Source of the DNA: Williamsia herbipolensis
GTDB taxonomy: Bacteria; Actinomycetota; Actinomycetes; Mycobacteriales; Mycobacteriaceae
Length of the DNA stretch: 64,000 bases
NCBI RefSeq assembly: GCF_000964005.1
Contig: NZ_JXYP01000012.1
Coordinates: 21,377 to 85,376, forward strand
Direction of reading: 5' to 3'
A program made the translations under genes and the position numbers. The notes under the pieces are model-generated. The model was not told where the DNA came from and did no database searches. It was given only the letters and a program-made list of their open reading frames with translations. Of this stretch, positions 34,585 to 44,830 are shown piece by piece (within the stretch, counting starts at the first letter, position 1; every line of letters starts with the position of its first letter).

Positions 34585-35921
34585 GGCGACTGGAACTTCG
34601 TCGTATCGCCCTGATCTCGGTGCACACCTCGCCGCTGGCGCAACCGGGCACCGGTGACGCGGGCGGCATGAACGTCTACGTGTGGCAGACCGCCCGGACG
34701 CTCGCCCAGCGGGGCATCGACGTCGAGATCTTCACCCGCGCGACATCATCGGCCGACGCGCCCTCGGTCCGCGCGGCCGACGGGGTGCTGGTGCGCAACG
34801 TGGTCGCCGGGCCGTTCGAGGGCCTCGACAAGCGCGATCTGCCCACGCAGCTCTGCGCTTTCGCCGCCGGGGTCCTGCGCGCCGAGGCGATGCACCCGCC
34901 GGGACACTACGACCTCGTGCACTCGCACTACTGGCTGTCCGGACAGGTCGGGTGGCTCGCCCGCGATCGCTGGCGCGTACCGCTCGTCCACACCGCCCAC
35001 ACGCTCGCCGCGGTCAAGAATCTCGCGCTCGCTGCAGGCGACGAACCCGAACCGATGCTCCGCCAGGTCGGCGAACAGCAGGTCGTCGCCGAGGCCGACC
35101 GTCTGGTCGCGAACACCGATGCCGAAGCGCAGCAGCTCATCTCGATCCACCACGCCGACCCCGACCGTGTCGACGTCGCGACCCCCGGAGTCGATCTCAC
35201 GACCTACCGGCCCGGACCGCGGGACGTCGCGCGCGCCGAACTCGGTCTCGACCCGGGCGAGGTCGTGGTGACGTTCGTCGGACGGATCCAACCGCTCAAG
35301 GCCCCCGACGTGCTCATCCGCGCGGCGGCGCCGATCATCGACCGTGCGCGCGCATCGGGTCGCCGCGTGCGTGTCCTCGTGGTCGGCGGACCGTCGGGCT
35401 CGGGCCTCGCCCGGCCCACCGCACTGATCGACCTCGTCGCCGAACTGGGTATCGCCGACGAGGTCACCTTCCTGCCCCCACAGCGACCCGAGATGCTGGC
35501 GACGGTCTACCGTGCATCGGATCTCGTTGCCGTACCGAGCTATTCGGAGAGCTTCGGCCTCGTCGCGATCGAGGCGCAGGCCAGCGGCGTACCCGTCATC
35601 GCGGCCGACGTGGGTGGTCTCGGCGTCGCGGTCCACGACGGCGTGACCGGGATGCTCGTCGGAGGCCACCGCATCGACGACTGGACCGCGGCGATCGACG
35701 GCCTGCTGGCCCACCCGCGGCGCCTGGCCGAGATGGGCGCGGCCGCGGTGACCCACGCGCAGAACTTCTCGTGGGACCACACCGCCGACCAGCTCCTCGA
35801 GAGCTACCACCGCGCGGTGGCCACCTACGACGGTGCCGTCTCGCGCCCCGAACAGATCCCCACCCCGTCCACCCGTGGAACTCGGCGATGGTCACGTCGC
35901 CGGTCAGGAGTACGAGCATGA
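34581..35921 (+). CDS. mshA: D-inositol-3-phosphate glycosyltransferase MshA
   Basis: 446 residues, GT4 GT-B fold. The N-terminus '[29 protein letters not shown]' and '[32 protein letters not shown]' are MshA hallmarks. The donor site is '[17 protein letters not shown]', and the E-x7-E motif is in '[22 protein letters not shown]'. It joins UDP-GlcNAc to inositol 1-phosphate, the first step of mycothiol synthesis. The C-terminal ~20 residues are Arg-rich and non-conserved. Its last codons overlap the start of the next gene (ATGA). Confidence 0.94.
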   Translation: MRRLELRRIALISVHTSPLAQPGTGDAGGMNVYVWQTARTLAQRGIDVEIFTRATSSADAPSVRAADGVLVRNVVAGPFEGLDKRDLPTQLCAFAAGVLRAEAMHPPGHYDLVHSHYWLSGQVGWLARDRWRVPLVHTAHTLAAVKNLALAAGDEPEPMLRQVGEQQVVAEADRLVANTDAEAQQLISIHHADPDRVDVATPGVDLTTYRPGPRDVARAELGLDPGEVVVTFVGRIQPLKAPDVLIRAAAPIIDRARASGRRVRVLVVGGPSGSGLARPTALIDLVAELGIADEVTFLPPQRPEMLATVYRASDLVAVPSYSESFGLVAIEAQASGVPVIAADVGGLGVAVHDGVTGMLVGGHRIDDWTAAIDGLLAHPRRLAEMGAAAVTHAQNFSWDHTADQLLESYHRAVATYDGAVSRPEQIPTPSTRGTRRWSRRRSGVRA

Positions 35922-36532
35922 GCCAGCAGATGCGCCCACCGGGCATCGTCGAGCAGTCCGACTCGTTGCAGAAGGCGTTGCGCGAACGCGGGGTGACGTT
36001 CGCGCTCAAGAACTCCGGCGGCGCCGACACCGAGCACCTCGTCATCGAGCTGCCCGGCGAACGCAAGTTGAAGACCACCGTCCTGCTCACCGTCGGCAAG
36101 CCCGGCGTGCGGGTGGAGGCGTTCGTGTGTCGTCGACCCGACGAGAACCACGAGGGCGTCTACAAGTTCATGCTCAAGCGCAACCGGCGGATGTACGGCG
36201 TGGCCTACACGATCGACAACATCGGTGACATCTACCTCGTCGGCCGGTTCTCGGCCGAGTCGGTGACCCCCGATGAACTCGACCGCGTGCTCGGGCAGGT
36301 GCTCGAGGCGGCCGACGGCGACTTCAACACGCTCCTCGAGCTGGGTTTCTACACCTCCATCCGGCGCGAATGGGCGTGGCGGGTGTCGCGCGGGGAATCG
36401 CTGAAGAACCTTCTCGCGTTCGAGCACCTCATCGACGAGGAATCGCTGCCGTACATCGCCCCGGAGAAGACCGTGACCCCGGTCGCCGAACGTGCGCAGG
36501 AGAGCGAGGGGTCGACCGCGGTATCTGGGTGA
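35918..36532 (+). CDS. YbjN-domain (CesT/type III chaperone-like) protein, Rv0487-like
   Basis: 204 residues. It shows '[18 protein letters not shown]', '[43 protein letters not shown]' and '[26 protein letters not shown]', which is the YbjN fold. The ATG at 35918 is chosen for its AGGAG site 7 bases upstream and its ATGA overlap with mshA; an ATG at 35888 lacks such a site. Position after mshA is as I recall in mycobacteria. Function is unknown. Confidence 0.82.
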   Translation: MSQQMRPPGIVEQSDSLQKALRERGVTFALKNSGGADTEHLVIELPGERKLKTTVLLTVGKPGVRVEAFVCRRPDENHEGVYKFMLKRNRRMYGVAYTIDNIGDIYLVGRFSAESVTPDELDRVLGQVLEAADGDFNTLLELGFYTSIRREWAWRVSRGESLKNLLAFEHLIDEESLPYIAPEKTVTPVAERAQESEGSTAVSG

Positions 36533-36634
36533 ACCCCGCCTCGGCGCACTGTGGCCGCTGCTAGTCTGGGCGGCAGCTAGCTGTGACGGCCGGTTTCACC
36601 AACGTCTCCGGTCGTGCCGATCAACGGAGGTTCC

Positions 36635-38251
36635 ATGAGTTTCGCGAGTCCGTTCCCCGCGGTGACCGTCCCCGAGACGACCGTCTACGACTACCTTTTC
36701 GGGGATATCACGGACTCCGACCTCGACCGCCCGGCACTCATCGACGCCAAGGCCGACGCCACCACCACCTACCGTGACCTAGTCGGCCGCATTGACGCAT
36801 TCGCCGGTGCGCTGGCCGCACGCGGCATCGCCGTCGGCGACGTCGTGGGACTGCTCTCGCCCAACTCGTCGGCCTTCGCGATCGCCTTCCACGGCATCCT
36901 GCGCGCCGGCGCGACCGCCACCACCATCAACGCGCTCTTCACGCCCAACGACATCGCCAAGCAGCTCACCGACGCCAAGGCGACCATGTTGGTGACGGTG
37001 AGCGTGCTGGCGCCCGGCGCCAAGGAGGCGATCGACAAGCTCGGGATCGCCGACGATCACCTCATCGTGCTCGACGGTGACGGGCTCGAGGCCAGCGGAC
37101 ACCCCAACGCGGCAGATCTGTTGGGGGAGAACAACGCAGCCCCCGAGGTGAGCTTCGATCCCGCGACCCATCTCGCGGTGCTGCCGTACAGCTCGGGCAC
37201 CACGGCCAACCCCAAGGGCGTGATGCTCACCCATCGTAACCTGGTGTCGAACGTCTGCCAGATCCGCCCGCTGCAGGGCATGACCGCCGACGACGCGATC
37301 CTCGCGGTGCTGCCGTTCTTCCACATCTACGGCATGACGGTGCTGCTCAACGCCGCGCTGCACGCCCGCGCGAGCCTGGTGATCATGCCGCGCTTCGATC
37401 TCACGGAGTTCCTCGAGAACATCCAGGACCGCAAGTGCACCATGGGCTACATCGCGCCGCCGATCGCCGTGGCGTTGGCCAAGCACCCGCTGGTCGACTC
37501 CTACGACCTGTCGTCGATGCACACGATCATGTCGGGTGCGGCGCCGCTCGACGCGGACCTCGGCCACGCCGTGGAGAAGCGCATCGGGTGCCGCATGGTG
37601 CAGGGCTACGGCATGAGCGAGCTCAGCCCGGTCAGCCACGTCATCCCCTTCGACGGCGGACAGTCGTTGCTCGACGGCGAGAACGCGAAGCTCAGCTCGT
37701 CGGGCTGGACGGTGCCCAACGCCGAGAGCAAGCTCGTCGATCCCGTCTCCGGCGACGAGATCCCCTTGCCGAGTGAGGGTCTCAGTGACACCGGTGAACT
37801 GTGGTTCCGCGGCCCGAACGTGATGGCCGGGTACCTCAACAACGATGCCGCCACCGCCGAGACCATCGACTCCGACGGCTTCCTGCACACCGGTGACCTC
37901 GCACAGGTCGACCCGACCGGATGCGTGTTCATCGTCGACCGGCTCAAGGAGCTCATCAAGTACAAGGGCTACCAGGTGCCGCCGGCCGAGCTTGAGGCCC
38001 TGCTGCTCAGCCACCCCGAGATCGCCGACGCGGCCGTCGTCGGTGTCGTGGACGCGGAGTCGGGCGAGGAGATCCCCAAGGCGTTCGTCGTGCGCCAGAG
38101 CGGGACCGAGGTCACCGCCGACGCCGTGATGGAGTTCGTCGCGGGCAAGGTCGCGCCGTACAAGAAGGTCCGTCAGGTCGAGTTCATCGACGAGATCCCG
38201 AAGTCGGTGTCGGGGAAGATTCTTCGGAAGGATCTCCGGACGCGGAGCTGA
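36635..38251 (+). CDS. 4-coumarate-CoA-ligase-like acyl-CoA synthetase
   Basis: 538 residues, ANL superfamily. P-loop 'AVLPYSSGTTANPKGVMLTHRN', 'VLPFFHIYGMTVLLN', 'GYGMSELSPVSHV', 'FLHTGDLAQVDPTGCVFIVDRLKELIKYKGYQVPPAELEALL' and the catalytic Lys 'IPKSVSGKILRKDLR'. The order matches plant-type 4CL homologues found widely in actinobacteria. The ATG at 36635 has GGAGG 4 bases upstream. A -10 TAGTCT (36562-36567) gives a leader of about 65 bases. Its last 68 bases are antisense to the MFS pump gene. Confidence 0.9.
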   Translation: MSFASPFPAVTVPETTVYDYLFGDITDSDLDRPALIDAKADATTTYRDLVGRIDAFAGALAARGIAVGDVVGLLSPNSSAFAIAFHGILRAGATATTINALFTPNDIAKQLTDAKATMLVTVSVLAPGAKEAIDKLGIADDHLIVLDGDGLEASGHPNAADLLGENNAAPEVSFDPATHLAVLPYSSGTTANPKGVMLTHRNLVSNVCQIRPLQGMTADDAILAVLPFFHIYGMTVLLNAALHARASLVIMPRFDLTEFLENIQDRKCTMGYIAPPIAVALAKHPLVDSYDLSSMHTIMSGAAPLDADLGHAVEKRIGCRMVQGYGMSELSPVSHVIPFDGGQSLLDGENAKLSSSGWTVPNAESKLVDPVSGDEIPLPSEGLSDTGELWFRGPNVMAGYLNNDAATAETIDSDGFLHTGDLAQVDPTGCVFIVDRLKELIKYKGYQVPPAELEALLLSHPEIADAAVVGVVDAESGEEIPKAFVVRQSGTEVTADAVMEFVAGKVAPYKKVRQVEFIDEIPKSVSGKILRKDLRTRS

Positions 38252-39638
38252 CCCGCGGGATCGCGGTGATCAGAGCGACCCCGACGACGGCGGCGATCGC
38301 ACCGATGACATAGACCAGCTCGAACGCGGAGCGGCTCGGCACGGTGCGCATCCCGCCGTCCGTCGTCAGCGTGACCGTCGATGCGGCGAGCACCGCGATG
38401 ATCACCGCCGACGCCGTCGAGGTGCCGATCGACCGCATCAGCGAGTTGAGTCCGTTGGCGGCCGCGGTCTCGCCGAGCGGCACCGACGCCATGATGAGCC
38501 CCACCATCGCGGCGTAGGCGACGCCGAGGCCGGCGAAGGTGATGGTCACCCCGACCATGACCTGCCACGGCGAGTCCATCCACACGATCACGAACAGGTA
38601 GCCCAGGCCCATCACCGCGGTCCCACCCCGCAGGGTCGACCGCGCGCCGAACGCGGTGACCAACCGCGCCGAGAACGGGGACATCACCAGCATCGCGAAA
38701 CCCGCCGGTGCGACCCACAATCCGGACGAGAGCACCGTCTGGTCCATCTCGACCTGCATCAACCACGGTGACACCAGGAGCATCCCGAGCAGGGTGAACC
38801 CGATGAGCGCCGACACCAGATTGGTCACCAGCACCGTCGGGCGCGCCGCGAGGCGCAGGTTCACCAGCGGCGAGGCGCGCCGCAACTCGTATGCAGCCCA
38901 GGCGACCAGCGTCACCGCACCGACGACACCGGTCACGATGGTCTCGGGATCGCCCCAGCCCCAGACGCGGCCCTTGCTGATCACCAACAGCAGGCACACC
39001 AGACCGATGGCGAGCCCGATGATCCCGACGACGTCGACGGTGCCGGGGGACCGTCGCGGCGATTCGGGGATCTGCGTGAGCACCGCCAGCAGTGCCAGGG
39101 CGGCCAGGACCGACGAGACCCAGAACAGCATGCGCCAGTCGAACTGTTGGGGGATCCACGCCGCGGGCGGCAGACCGACCGCTCCGCCGAGGCCGAGCGC
39201 CGCGCCCATCGTCGCGATCGCGCCCGGAACGCGTTGCGGTGGGAGGAGGTCACGCAGCAGGCTGACCCCGACCGGGATCACCACCAGGGTCACGCCCTGC
39301 AGCGCGCGCCCGACGACGAGCGGCGCCAGGCTGTCCGACAGTGCCGCGATCACCGATCCGAGCAGCAGCGAGCCGAGCGCGACGAGGATCACCCGGCGCT
39401 TGCCGAAGAGGTCGGCGAGACGCCCACCGGTCGGCAGGGCGACGGCGGCGACGAGCAGGGTCGCGGTGATGACCCAGGCGGCGTTGTCGGCGCTGGTGTC
39501 GAGGTACTCGTCGAGACGACCGACGATCGGTAGCAGGATGACGCTCTGCGAGTACGAGGACACCGCACCGGCGAAGCACAACACCGCGACCATCAGGCCC
39601 GGACGCGCTCGGCGTTCCACTTCGGCAGCAACTGTCAC
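38184..39638 (-). CDS. DHA2-type MFS drug transporter (first of tandem pair)
   Basis: 484 residues with about 14 hydrophobic segments. Motif A-like 'GGRLADLFGKRRVILVALG' and motif C-like 'GAALGLGGAVGLPPAAWI' mark the EmrB/QacA drug:H+ antiporter group. The start is taken as the GTG at 39638, just before 'VAAEVERRARPGLMVAVL'; frames upstream do not resemble the family. It is a close paralogue of the next pump (shared 'NGLNSLMRSIGT'). The 3' end overlaps the acyl-CoA ligase gene. Confidence 0.85.
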   Translation of the reverse strand: MTVAAEVERRARPGLMVAVLCFAGAVSSYSQSVILLPIVGRLDEYLDTSADNAAWVITATLLVAAVALPTGGRLADLFGKRRVILVALGSLLLGSVIAALSDSLAPLVVGRALQGVTLVVIPVGVSLLRDLLPPQRVPGAIATMGAALGLGGAVGLPPAAWIPQQFDWRMLFWVSSVLAALALLAVLTQIPESPRRSPGTVDVVGIIGLAIGLVCLLLVISKGRVWGWGDPETIVTGVVGAVTLVAWAAYELRRASPLVNLRLAARPTVLVTNLVSALIGFTLLGMLLVSPWLMQVEMDQTVLSSGLWVAPAGFAMLVMSPFSARLVTAFGARSTLRGGTAVMGLGYLFVIVWMDSPWQVMVGVTITFAGLGVAYAAMVGLIMASVPLGETAAANGLNSLMRSIGTSTASAVIIAVLAASTVTLTTDGGMRTVPSRSAFELVYVIGAIAAVVGVALITAIPRVSSASGDPSEESSPTPTSGSRR

Positions 39639-39684
39639 GCAGACAGCCTGACCGATCGATTGCTCGGTGGCAATCGGGGAGGTG

Positions 39685-41241
39685 TCAGCGAGCGGCGGGC
39701 GCGGCGTGCCGTCCGTAGTCGGCGCTGCCGTCGACCGGCAGCTCACCGTCGAGGATCTCCTCGGCGATCGACTCGTCGGCACGATCCTTGTGCTCGGGCA
39801 GGTCGACCGGCTGGGTACCCGGCAACGCACTCTTCTTGTCGCCCGGGATCAGCAGGATGAGAGCCGCGGCCACGAGCGACGCGACGGCACCGATGATGAA
39901 CACCATCTGGAAGGCCGAGCGGTCGGGCACGCTGGTCGGACCGATGTTCACCGTCGAGCTGGCGAGGATCGTCGCGAGCAGCGCCGAGGCGATGGCCGTA
40001 CCGATCGAGCGCATCAACGAGTTCAACCCGTTCGCCGACGCGGTCTCGCTCAGCGGCACCGCCGACATGATCAGCGAGGGCATGGCCGAGTACGCGATCC
40101 CCACACCGGAGCTGGTGACCATGACCGCGAGGGCGACCTGCCACGGCGCGGCGGCGGCCACGATCGCGAGGCCGTAGCCCAGCGCGATCACGACGGTGCC
40201 GATGAGGAGGGTGAACTTCGGTCCGATGGTGACGTTCAGGCGGGCCGAGACCGGCGACAGGAACATCATCATCAGTCCGCCCGGAGCCATCCACAGGCCG
40301 GCCTCGATGATGCTGCGGCCCATGCCGTAATCGAGGACGCCGGGGATGTGGGGGAGCTGCAGCAGCTGCGGCGACGCGAGGCTGATGCCCATGAGCGCGA
40401 ACCCGATGACCACCGAGACGATGTTGGTCAGCGCCACGCGCGGGGTCACCGACACCCGGATGTTGACCATCGGTGAGCTCGTACGGAGTTCGTAGACGAC
40501 CCACGCGGCGAAGACGATCAATCCGGCCGCGACGAGGCCGAGGGTCAGGTCGCTCGTCCAGCCCCACGACCGACCCTTGCTGAGCGCGAGCAACAGACAG
40601 ACGAGTGCGATGGTGAGGCCGACGGCCCCGACGCTGTCGAACGTGCCTCCCGATCGGGCCGGCGACTCCTGCACGAGGGTGATCACGAGCAGGAACGCGA
40701 CGGTGCCCAGCGCGGCCGAGGTCCAGAACAGCACGTGCCAACTGAAGTTCTGCGAGATCCACGCCGCGACGGGCAGACCGATGGCGCCACCGACACCGAG
40801 CGTGGCGCTCATGGTCGCGATCGCGCCGGCGATCTTGTTCGGGGGCAGCTCGTCACGCAGGAGGCTGATGCCGACGGGGATGACGCCCATGGCCATGCCC
40901 TGCAGACCGCGACCGATGATGACGGGGATCAGCGAGTCGAACACGGCGCTGATGACCGAGCCGATGACCATCAGGCCGATGCTGGCGAGGATCACCGACC
41001 GCTTGCCGAACATGTCGGCGACGCGACCGGCGATCGGCATGACGACCGCGGCGGCGAGCAGGGTCGCGGTGATGACCCACGACGCGTTGTCGGCGGAGGT
41101 GTGGAGGTACGTCGGCAGCAGGCCGACGATGGGGACCACGAGGGTCTGCATGTAGGAGGCCAACAGGCCGCCGAAGCACAGCACCGCGATCAGCATCGTC
41201 GGGGAGGGCTTGCGCGTGGGCTCCAGGCGTAAAGTACTCAT
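39685..41241 (-). CDS. DHA2-type MFS drug transporter (second of tandem pair)
   Basis: 518 residues, about 14 hydrophobic segments. 'AGRVADMFGKRSVILASIG' and 'SATLGVGGAIGLPVAAWI' match the same motifs as its neighbour. The last ~50 residues are acidic and soluble. It starts at the ATG at 41241, immediately after an 8-1-8 inverted repeat that looks like an operator. It lies upstream of the other pump by 46 bases and is probably co-transcribed with it. Substrate is unknown. Confidence 0.88.
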   Translation of the reverse strand: MSTLRLEPTRKPSPTMLIAVLCFGGLLASYMQTLVVPIVGLLPTYLHTSADNASWVITATLLAAAVVMPIAGRVADMFGKRSVILASIGLMVIGSVISAVFDSLIPVIIGRGLQGMAMGVIPVGISLLRDELPPNKIAGAIATMSATLGVGGAIGLPVAAWISQNFSWHVLFWTSAALGTVAFLLVITLVQESPARSGGTFDSVGAVGLTIALVCLLLALSKGRSWGWTSDLTLGLVAAGLIVFAAWVVYELRTSSPMVNIRVSVTPRVALTNIVSVVIGFALMGISLASPQLLQLPHIPGVLDYGMGRSIIEAGLWMAPGGLMMMFLSPVSARLNVTIGPKFTLLIGTVVIALGYGLAIVAAAAPWQVALAVMVTSSGVGIAYSAMPSLIMSAVPLSETASANGLNSLMRSIGTAIASALLATILASSTVNIGPTSVPDRSAFQMVFIIGAVASLVAAALILLIPGDKKSALPGTQPVDLPEHKDRADESIAEEILDGELPVDGSADYGRHAAPAAR

Positions 41242-41242
41242 T

Positions 41243-41259
41243 ACTTGCATCATGCACGT
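41243..41259 (-). promoter_or_regulatory. Inverted-repeat operator candidate before MFS gene
   Basis: ACTTGCAT-C-ATGCACGT pairs at 7 of 8 positions. It touches the start codon of the MFS gene, where a TetR/MarR-type repressor would block expression. No regulator gene adjoins it. Confidence 0.5.
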
Positions 41260-41402
41260 AGTGGTGGAGCGCAATCAATCCGAAATCGTGTGACGACGTC
41301 TACATACGGATAAAGCGGACAACCGGGAATATTGCGGCGCCACCGGGTGCGCTCGGTTTCGGGGGCACGAGCGCGTGGCCTCGATGTGGAAAACTGCTCG
41401 GC

Positions 41403-42149
41403 ATGGCTACCGGAACCCTGATCCTGATGCGGCACGGCGAGAGCGTGTGGAACGAGTCCAACCAGTTCACGGGGTGGGTGGATGTCGCGCTGACCGACAA
41501 GGGTCGCGCCGAGGCGAAGCGGGCCGGGGAACTGCTCGTCGAGCACGACCTGCTGCCCGACGTCCTCTACACCTCGCTGTTGCGCCGGGCGATCGCCACC
41601 GCGCAGATCGCCCTCGACGCCGCCGATCGGCACTGGATCCCCGTCGTCCGTGACTGGCGCCTCAACGAGCGGCACTACGGCGCGCTGCAGGGTCTCGACA
41701 AGGCGGCCACGAAGGAGAAGTACGGCGACGAGCAGTTCATGCTGTGGCGCCGCAGCTACGACACCCCGCCGCCGGCGATCGAGCCCGACGCCGAGTACAG
41801 CCAGTCGGCCGACCCGCGGTACGCCGACCTCGACGAGGTGCCGTTGACCGAATGTCTCAAGGACGTCGTCGAGCGGATGATCCCGTACTTCACCGAGGTC
41901 ATCGCCGCCGACCTGCGGGCGGGCAAGACCGTTCTGATCGCCGCGCACGGCAACTCCCTGCGGGCGCTGGTCAAGCACCTCGAGCAGATCTCCGACGCCG
42001 ACATCGCCGGGCTCAACATCCCCACCGGGAACCCGCGTCGCTACGACCTCGGTGACGACCTCATGCCGATCGGCGAGGGCGCCTACCTCGATCCCGAGGC
42101 CGCCGAGGCCGGGGCCGCCGCGGTCGCCGCCCAGGGGGAGAAGAAGTAG
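41403..42149 (+). CDS. gpmA: 2,3-bisphosphoglycerate-dependent phosphoglycerate mutase
   Basis: 248 residues. The phospho-histidine motif '[12 protein letters not shown]' (His11), '[13 protein letters not shown]', '[18 protein letters not shown]' and '[17 protein letters not shown]' are all present, as in dPGM. It interconverts 3- and 2-phosphoglycerate in glycolysis. Its place between the mshA cluster and senX3-regX3 is the mycobacterial order (Rv0489). The C-terminus is Ala/Glu-rich and variable. Confidence 0.95.
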   Translation: MATGTLILMRHGESVWNESNQFTGWVDVALTDKGRAEAKRAGELLVEHDLLPDVLYTSLLRRAIATAQIALDAADRHWIPVVRDWRLNERHYGALQGLDKAATKEKYGDEQFMLWRRSYDTPPPAIEPDAEYSQSADPRYADLDEVPLTECLKDVVERMIPYFTEVIAADLRAGKTVLIAAHGNSLRALVKHLEQISDADIAGLNIPTGNPRRYDLGDDLMPIGEGAYLDPEAAEAGAAAVAAQGEKK

Positions 42150-42182
42150 CCACAATCCGGGCATTCGGCGGTACCCTGGGAT

Positions 42183-42524
42183 ATGGCCCAGATCACAACC
42201 CCGTCGTCCGGTGCCGGTGACACCCCACAGGTCCGGTTCGCACACTCGCCCGCCCAGGAGCGCTACGAGGCGTTCGTCCTCGATGCGCACGGCAACGATG
42301 AACTGGTCGGGTATCTCGACTATCTCAGCGAGGTCGACCAGGTCGTCATCACCCACACGGTGATCTTCGACCGCTACACCCACCACGGTTTCGGGGCGGC
42401 CCTGGTCCGCCACGTGCTCGACGACATCGCGCGCACCGGACGCCCGGTGGTGCCGGTCTGCACGTTCGTCCGCGGTTTCGTGCACGACAACCCCGCGTAC
42501 GCGCCGATGATGGCCTCGGCCTGA
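42183..42524 (+). CDS. Small GNAT-like acetyltransferase (CG-type)
   Basis: 113 residues, much shorter than classical GNATs. 'ERYEAFVLDAHGNDELVGYLDYLSE' and 'VIFDRYTHHGFGAALVRHVLDDIARTGRPVVPVCTFVRGFV' fit the minimal Acetyltransf_CG domain, with a degenerate acetyl-CoA loop (H-G-F-G-A-A). Substrate is unknown. A -10 TACCCT (42172-42177) lies 5 bases before the ATG, so it may be leaderless. Confidence 0.75.
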   Translation: MAQITTPSSGAGDTPQVRFAHSPAQERYEAFVLDAHGNDELVGYLDYLSEVDQVVITHTVIFDRYTHHGFGAALVRHVLDDIARTGRPVVPVCTFVRGFVHDNPAYAPMMASA

Positions 42525-42553
42525 CCGCCGCTCCCGTGCGGCCGCCGACGACC

Positions 42554-42575
42554 CCCTCGCGGCGGAAAGCGAGGG
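42554..42575 (+). terminator. Stem-loop after small GNAT gene
   Basis: Arms CCCTCGC (42554-42560) and GCGAGGG (42569-42575) pair around 8 bases, 30 bases past the stop. No U-tract is seen. Confidence 0.45.
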
Positions 42576-42592
42576 CGGGAGGGCGAAATCAC

Positions 42593-42599
42593 GGTGAAC
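42593..42599. promoter_or_regulatory. Possible RegX3/PHO-box half-site upstream of senX3
   Basis: GGTGAAC, the complement of the GTTCACC unit of actinobacterial PHO boxes, lies 113 bases before the senX3 ATG. Only one exact unit is seen. Autoregulation by RegX3 is inferred from mycobacterial precedent. Confidence 0.35.
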
Positions 42600-42712
42600 A
42601 CCATCCCAACAAGGTCCACCTGGCTTGTTACCTACGGGCGCAGCACGCATTCTTGCGGAGTGTCGCGTTCAGCCAGAAGTGAGCTCGCCGCCCGGCGGGC
42701 ACGGTGGGTGAC

Positions 42713-44119
42713 ATGACCGCAACGGTGGTCGTCATCGTGGTCGCCGTCGTCGCGGTGTGTGTGGCCGCGGCTGTGGGCTGGCGGATCGGGCGGGGTACCG
42801 CGCGGAGAGCCGACGCGGTGAGCACGCTGCGCAGCGCGACGAGCAGCGAACCCGAGGCCATCTCCCCCGGCGAGACCGCCGACCTGCGCAATCAGGTCGG
42901 CGGTCCGGCCGAGCTGCTGGAGCCGGGCACCGAGATCGTCGACGGACGCATGTCGAAGGCCGCGCTTCTGGCGCTGATCGTCCAGTCCACCGAGACCGGG
43001 ATCGCCGTCGTCGACGAACACCGCGACGTCGTGCTGTTCAACAAGCGCGCCGATGCCCTCGGACTCGTCCACGACCACCTTCTCGACGACCACGTGTGGC
43101 AGGCCGCGCGCACGGTCCTCGACACCGGTGCCGACTGCGACGTCGAGCTGGTCCCCGACCACCCGATCAACGGGTTCGTCTCCACCGGCCGCGCGATCAA
43201 CCCGCCCGTCGCGGTGCGGTGCATCATCCGGCTGGTCACCGACGGCAACGAGCGCTACGCCGTGGTCTACGGCGACGACGACTCCGACAACGTGCGACTC
43301 GAGGCCACCCGGCGCGACTTCGTCGCCAACGTGTCGCACGAACTGAAGACCCCGGTCGGGGCGATCGGTCTGTTGACCGAGGCGCTGCTCGAGTCGCAGG
43401 ACGATCCCGAGGCCGTCCGCCACTTCGGCGAGCGGGTGATGACCGAGTCGATCCGCATGGGCAACATGGTCAACGAGCTCATCGCCCTGTCGCGGCTGCA
43501 GGGCGCCGAGAAGCTGCCCGACGCCGACGACGTCGACGTCGACGACCTCGTCGACGAGGCCATCCACCGCGCGCAGGTCGGTGCCGAGGCCGCGAGCATC
43601 TCGCTCACCACCGACCCCCCGAGCGGCCTCGTGGTCCGCGGCGACCGCACGCTGCTGCTCACCGCGCTCAACAACCTCATCGCCAACGCCATCGCGTACT
43701 CGCCGGCCAACTCGCCGGTGTCGGTGAGCCGTCGCGTCGTCGCCGGGGACGACGACATGGTCGCCATCGCGGTGACCGACCGCGGTATCGGGATCGCCCC
43801 GCGTGATCAGGAGCGGGTCTTCGAACGGTTCTTCCGGGTCGACAAGGCCCGGTCGCGCGCCACCGGCGGTACCGGACTCGGACTCGCCATCGTCAAACAC
43901 GTCGCGGCCAACCACGACGGCTCCATCACGCTGTGGAGCAAGCCCGGCACCGGCTCGACCTTCACCCTCGCCGTGCCGATGGCCCGCGCGCCGCGCCGGT
44001 CCACTCCCCGCGCCGGCGACGCCTCGTCACACGGACCCGCCGCCCGCGCCCGCTCGGCCCTCAGCCACACCCCGAACCCGTCCACACGGGTTCTCGAGAC
44101 AAAGGAATCCCACCGGTGA
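42713..44119 (+). CDS. senX3: Sensor histidine kinase SenX3
   Basis: 468 residues. One N-terminal membrane helix, a PAS-like sensor region (about 75-190, '[23 protein letters not shown]'), the HisKA motif '[18 protein letters not shown]' with phospho-acceptor His209, and the ATPase boxes '[12 protein letters not shown]', '[22 protein letters not shown]' and '[13 protein letters not shown]'. A Pro/Arg/Ser-rich tail follows. It pairs with RegX3 to sense phosphate limitation. The ATG at 42713 is chosen; a GTG at 42704 is possible. The stop overlaps the regX3 start as GTGA. Confidence 0.93.
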   Translation: MTATVVVIVVAVVAVCVAAAVGWRIGRGTARRADAVSTLRSATSSEPEAISPGETADLRNQVGGPAELLEPGTEIVDGRMSKAALLALIVQSTETGIAVVDEHRDVVLFNKRADALGLVHDHLLDDHVWQAARTVLDTGADCDVELVPDHPINGFVSTGRAINPPVAVRCIIRLVTDGNERYAVVYGDDDSDNVRLEATRRDFVANVSHELKTPVGAIGLLTEALLESQDDPEAVRHFGERVMTESIRMGNMVNELIALSRLQGAEKLPDADDVDVDDLVDEAIHRAQVGAEAASISLTTDPPSGLVVRGDRTLLLTALNNLIANAIAYSPANSPVSVSRRVVAGDDDMVAIAVTDRGIGIAPRDQERVFERFFRVDKARSRATGGTGLGLAIVKHVAANHDGSITLWSKPGTGSTFTLAVPMARAPRRSTPRAGDASSHGPAARARSALSHTPNPSTRVLETKESHR

Positions 44120-44805
44120 CGCATGTCCTGATTGTCGAAGACGAGGAGTCTTTGGCCGATCCGCTCGCCTTTCTCCTGCGCAAGGAGGGTTTCGAGACCA
44201 CCGTCGTGAACGACGGGACCCGGGCCATCGGTGAGTTCGAACGCGTGTCGCCCGACATCGTGCTGCTCGACCTCATGCTCCCCGGGGTCTCGGGCACCGA
44301 GGTCTGCAAGGCGCTGCGGCAGAAGTCGAGCGTGCCGGTCATCATGGTGACCGCGCGCGACAGCGAGATCGACAAGGTCGTGGGCCTCGAGCTCGGCGCC
44401 GACGACTACGTCACCAAGCCCTACTCGGCCCGCGAACTCATCGCCCGCATCCGCGCGGTCCTGCGCCGCGGGGTCGACACCGGCGACGACCTCGGCATCG
44501 ACGGAGGCCTGCTCGAGGCCGGCCCGGTGACCATGGACGTCGACCGCCACATTGTGCAGGTCGGCGGATCGCCGGTCACGTTGCCGCTCAAGGAGTTCGA
44601 CCTCCTCGAATACCTCCTGCGCAACGCCGGCCGGGTGCTCACCCGCGGGCAGTTGATCGACCGGGTGTGGGGTGCGGACTACGTCGGCGACACCAAGACC
44701 CTCGACGTCCACGTCAAGCGCCTGCGCTCGAAGATCGAATCCGACCCGGGCAACCCCGAACACCTCGTCACCGTCCGCGGACTGGGCTACAAGCTCGAGC
44801 CGTGA
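44116..44805 (+). CDS. regX3: Response regulator RegX3 (OmpR/PhoB family)
   Basis: 229 residues. The receiver has 'LIVEDEESL', the phosphorylated Asp52 in '[10 protein letters not shown]', Thr in 'VIMVTARDS' and Lys in '[16 protein letters not shown]'. The winged-helix effector ends '[33 protein letters not shown]'. It activates phosphate-starvation genes. The GTG start overlaps the senX3 stop, unlike mycobacteria, which have a repeat-filled gap there. A large palindrome begins 19-25 bases after the stop and may act as its terminator. Confidence 0.94.
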   Translation: MTHVLIVEDEESLADPLAFLLRKEGFETTVVNDGTRAIGEFERVSPDIVLLDLMLPGVSGTEVCKALRQKSSVPVIMVTARDSEIDKVVGLELGADDYVTKPYSARELIARIRAVLRRGVDTGDDLGIDGGLLEAGPVTMDVDRHIVQVGGSPVTLPLKEFDLLEYLLRNAGRVLTRGQLIDRVWGADYVGDTKTLDVHVKRLRSKIESDPGNPEHLVTVRGLGYKLEP

Positions 44806-44830
44806 GTCGCTGCTGCTGACTGCCTGCTGC

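Noticed and set aside
42525..42712. Small ORF between GNAT and senX3 genes
   Set aside because: No start with a ribosome site or leaderless promoter was found; a hairpin and a PHO-like half-site account for what is visible.
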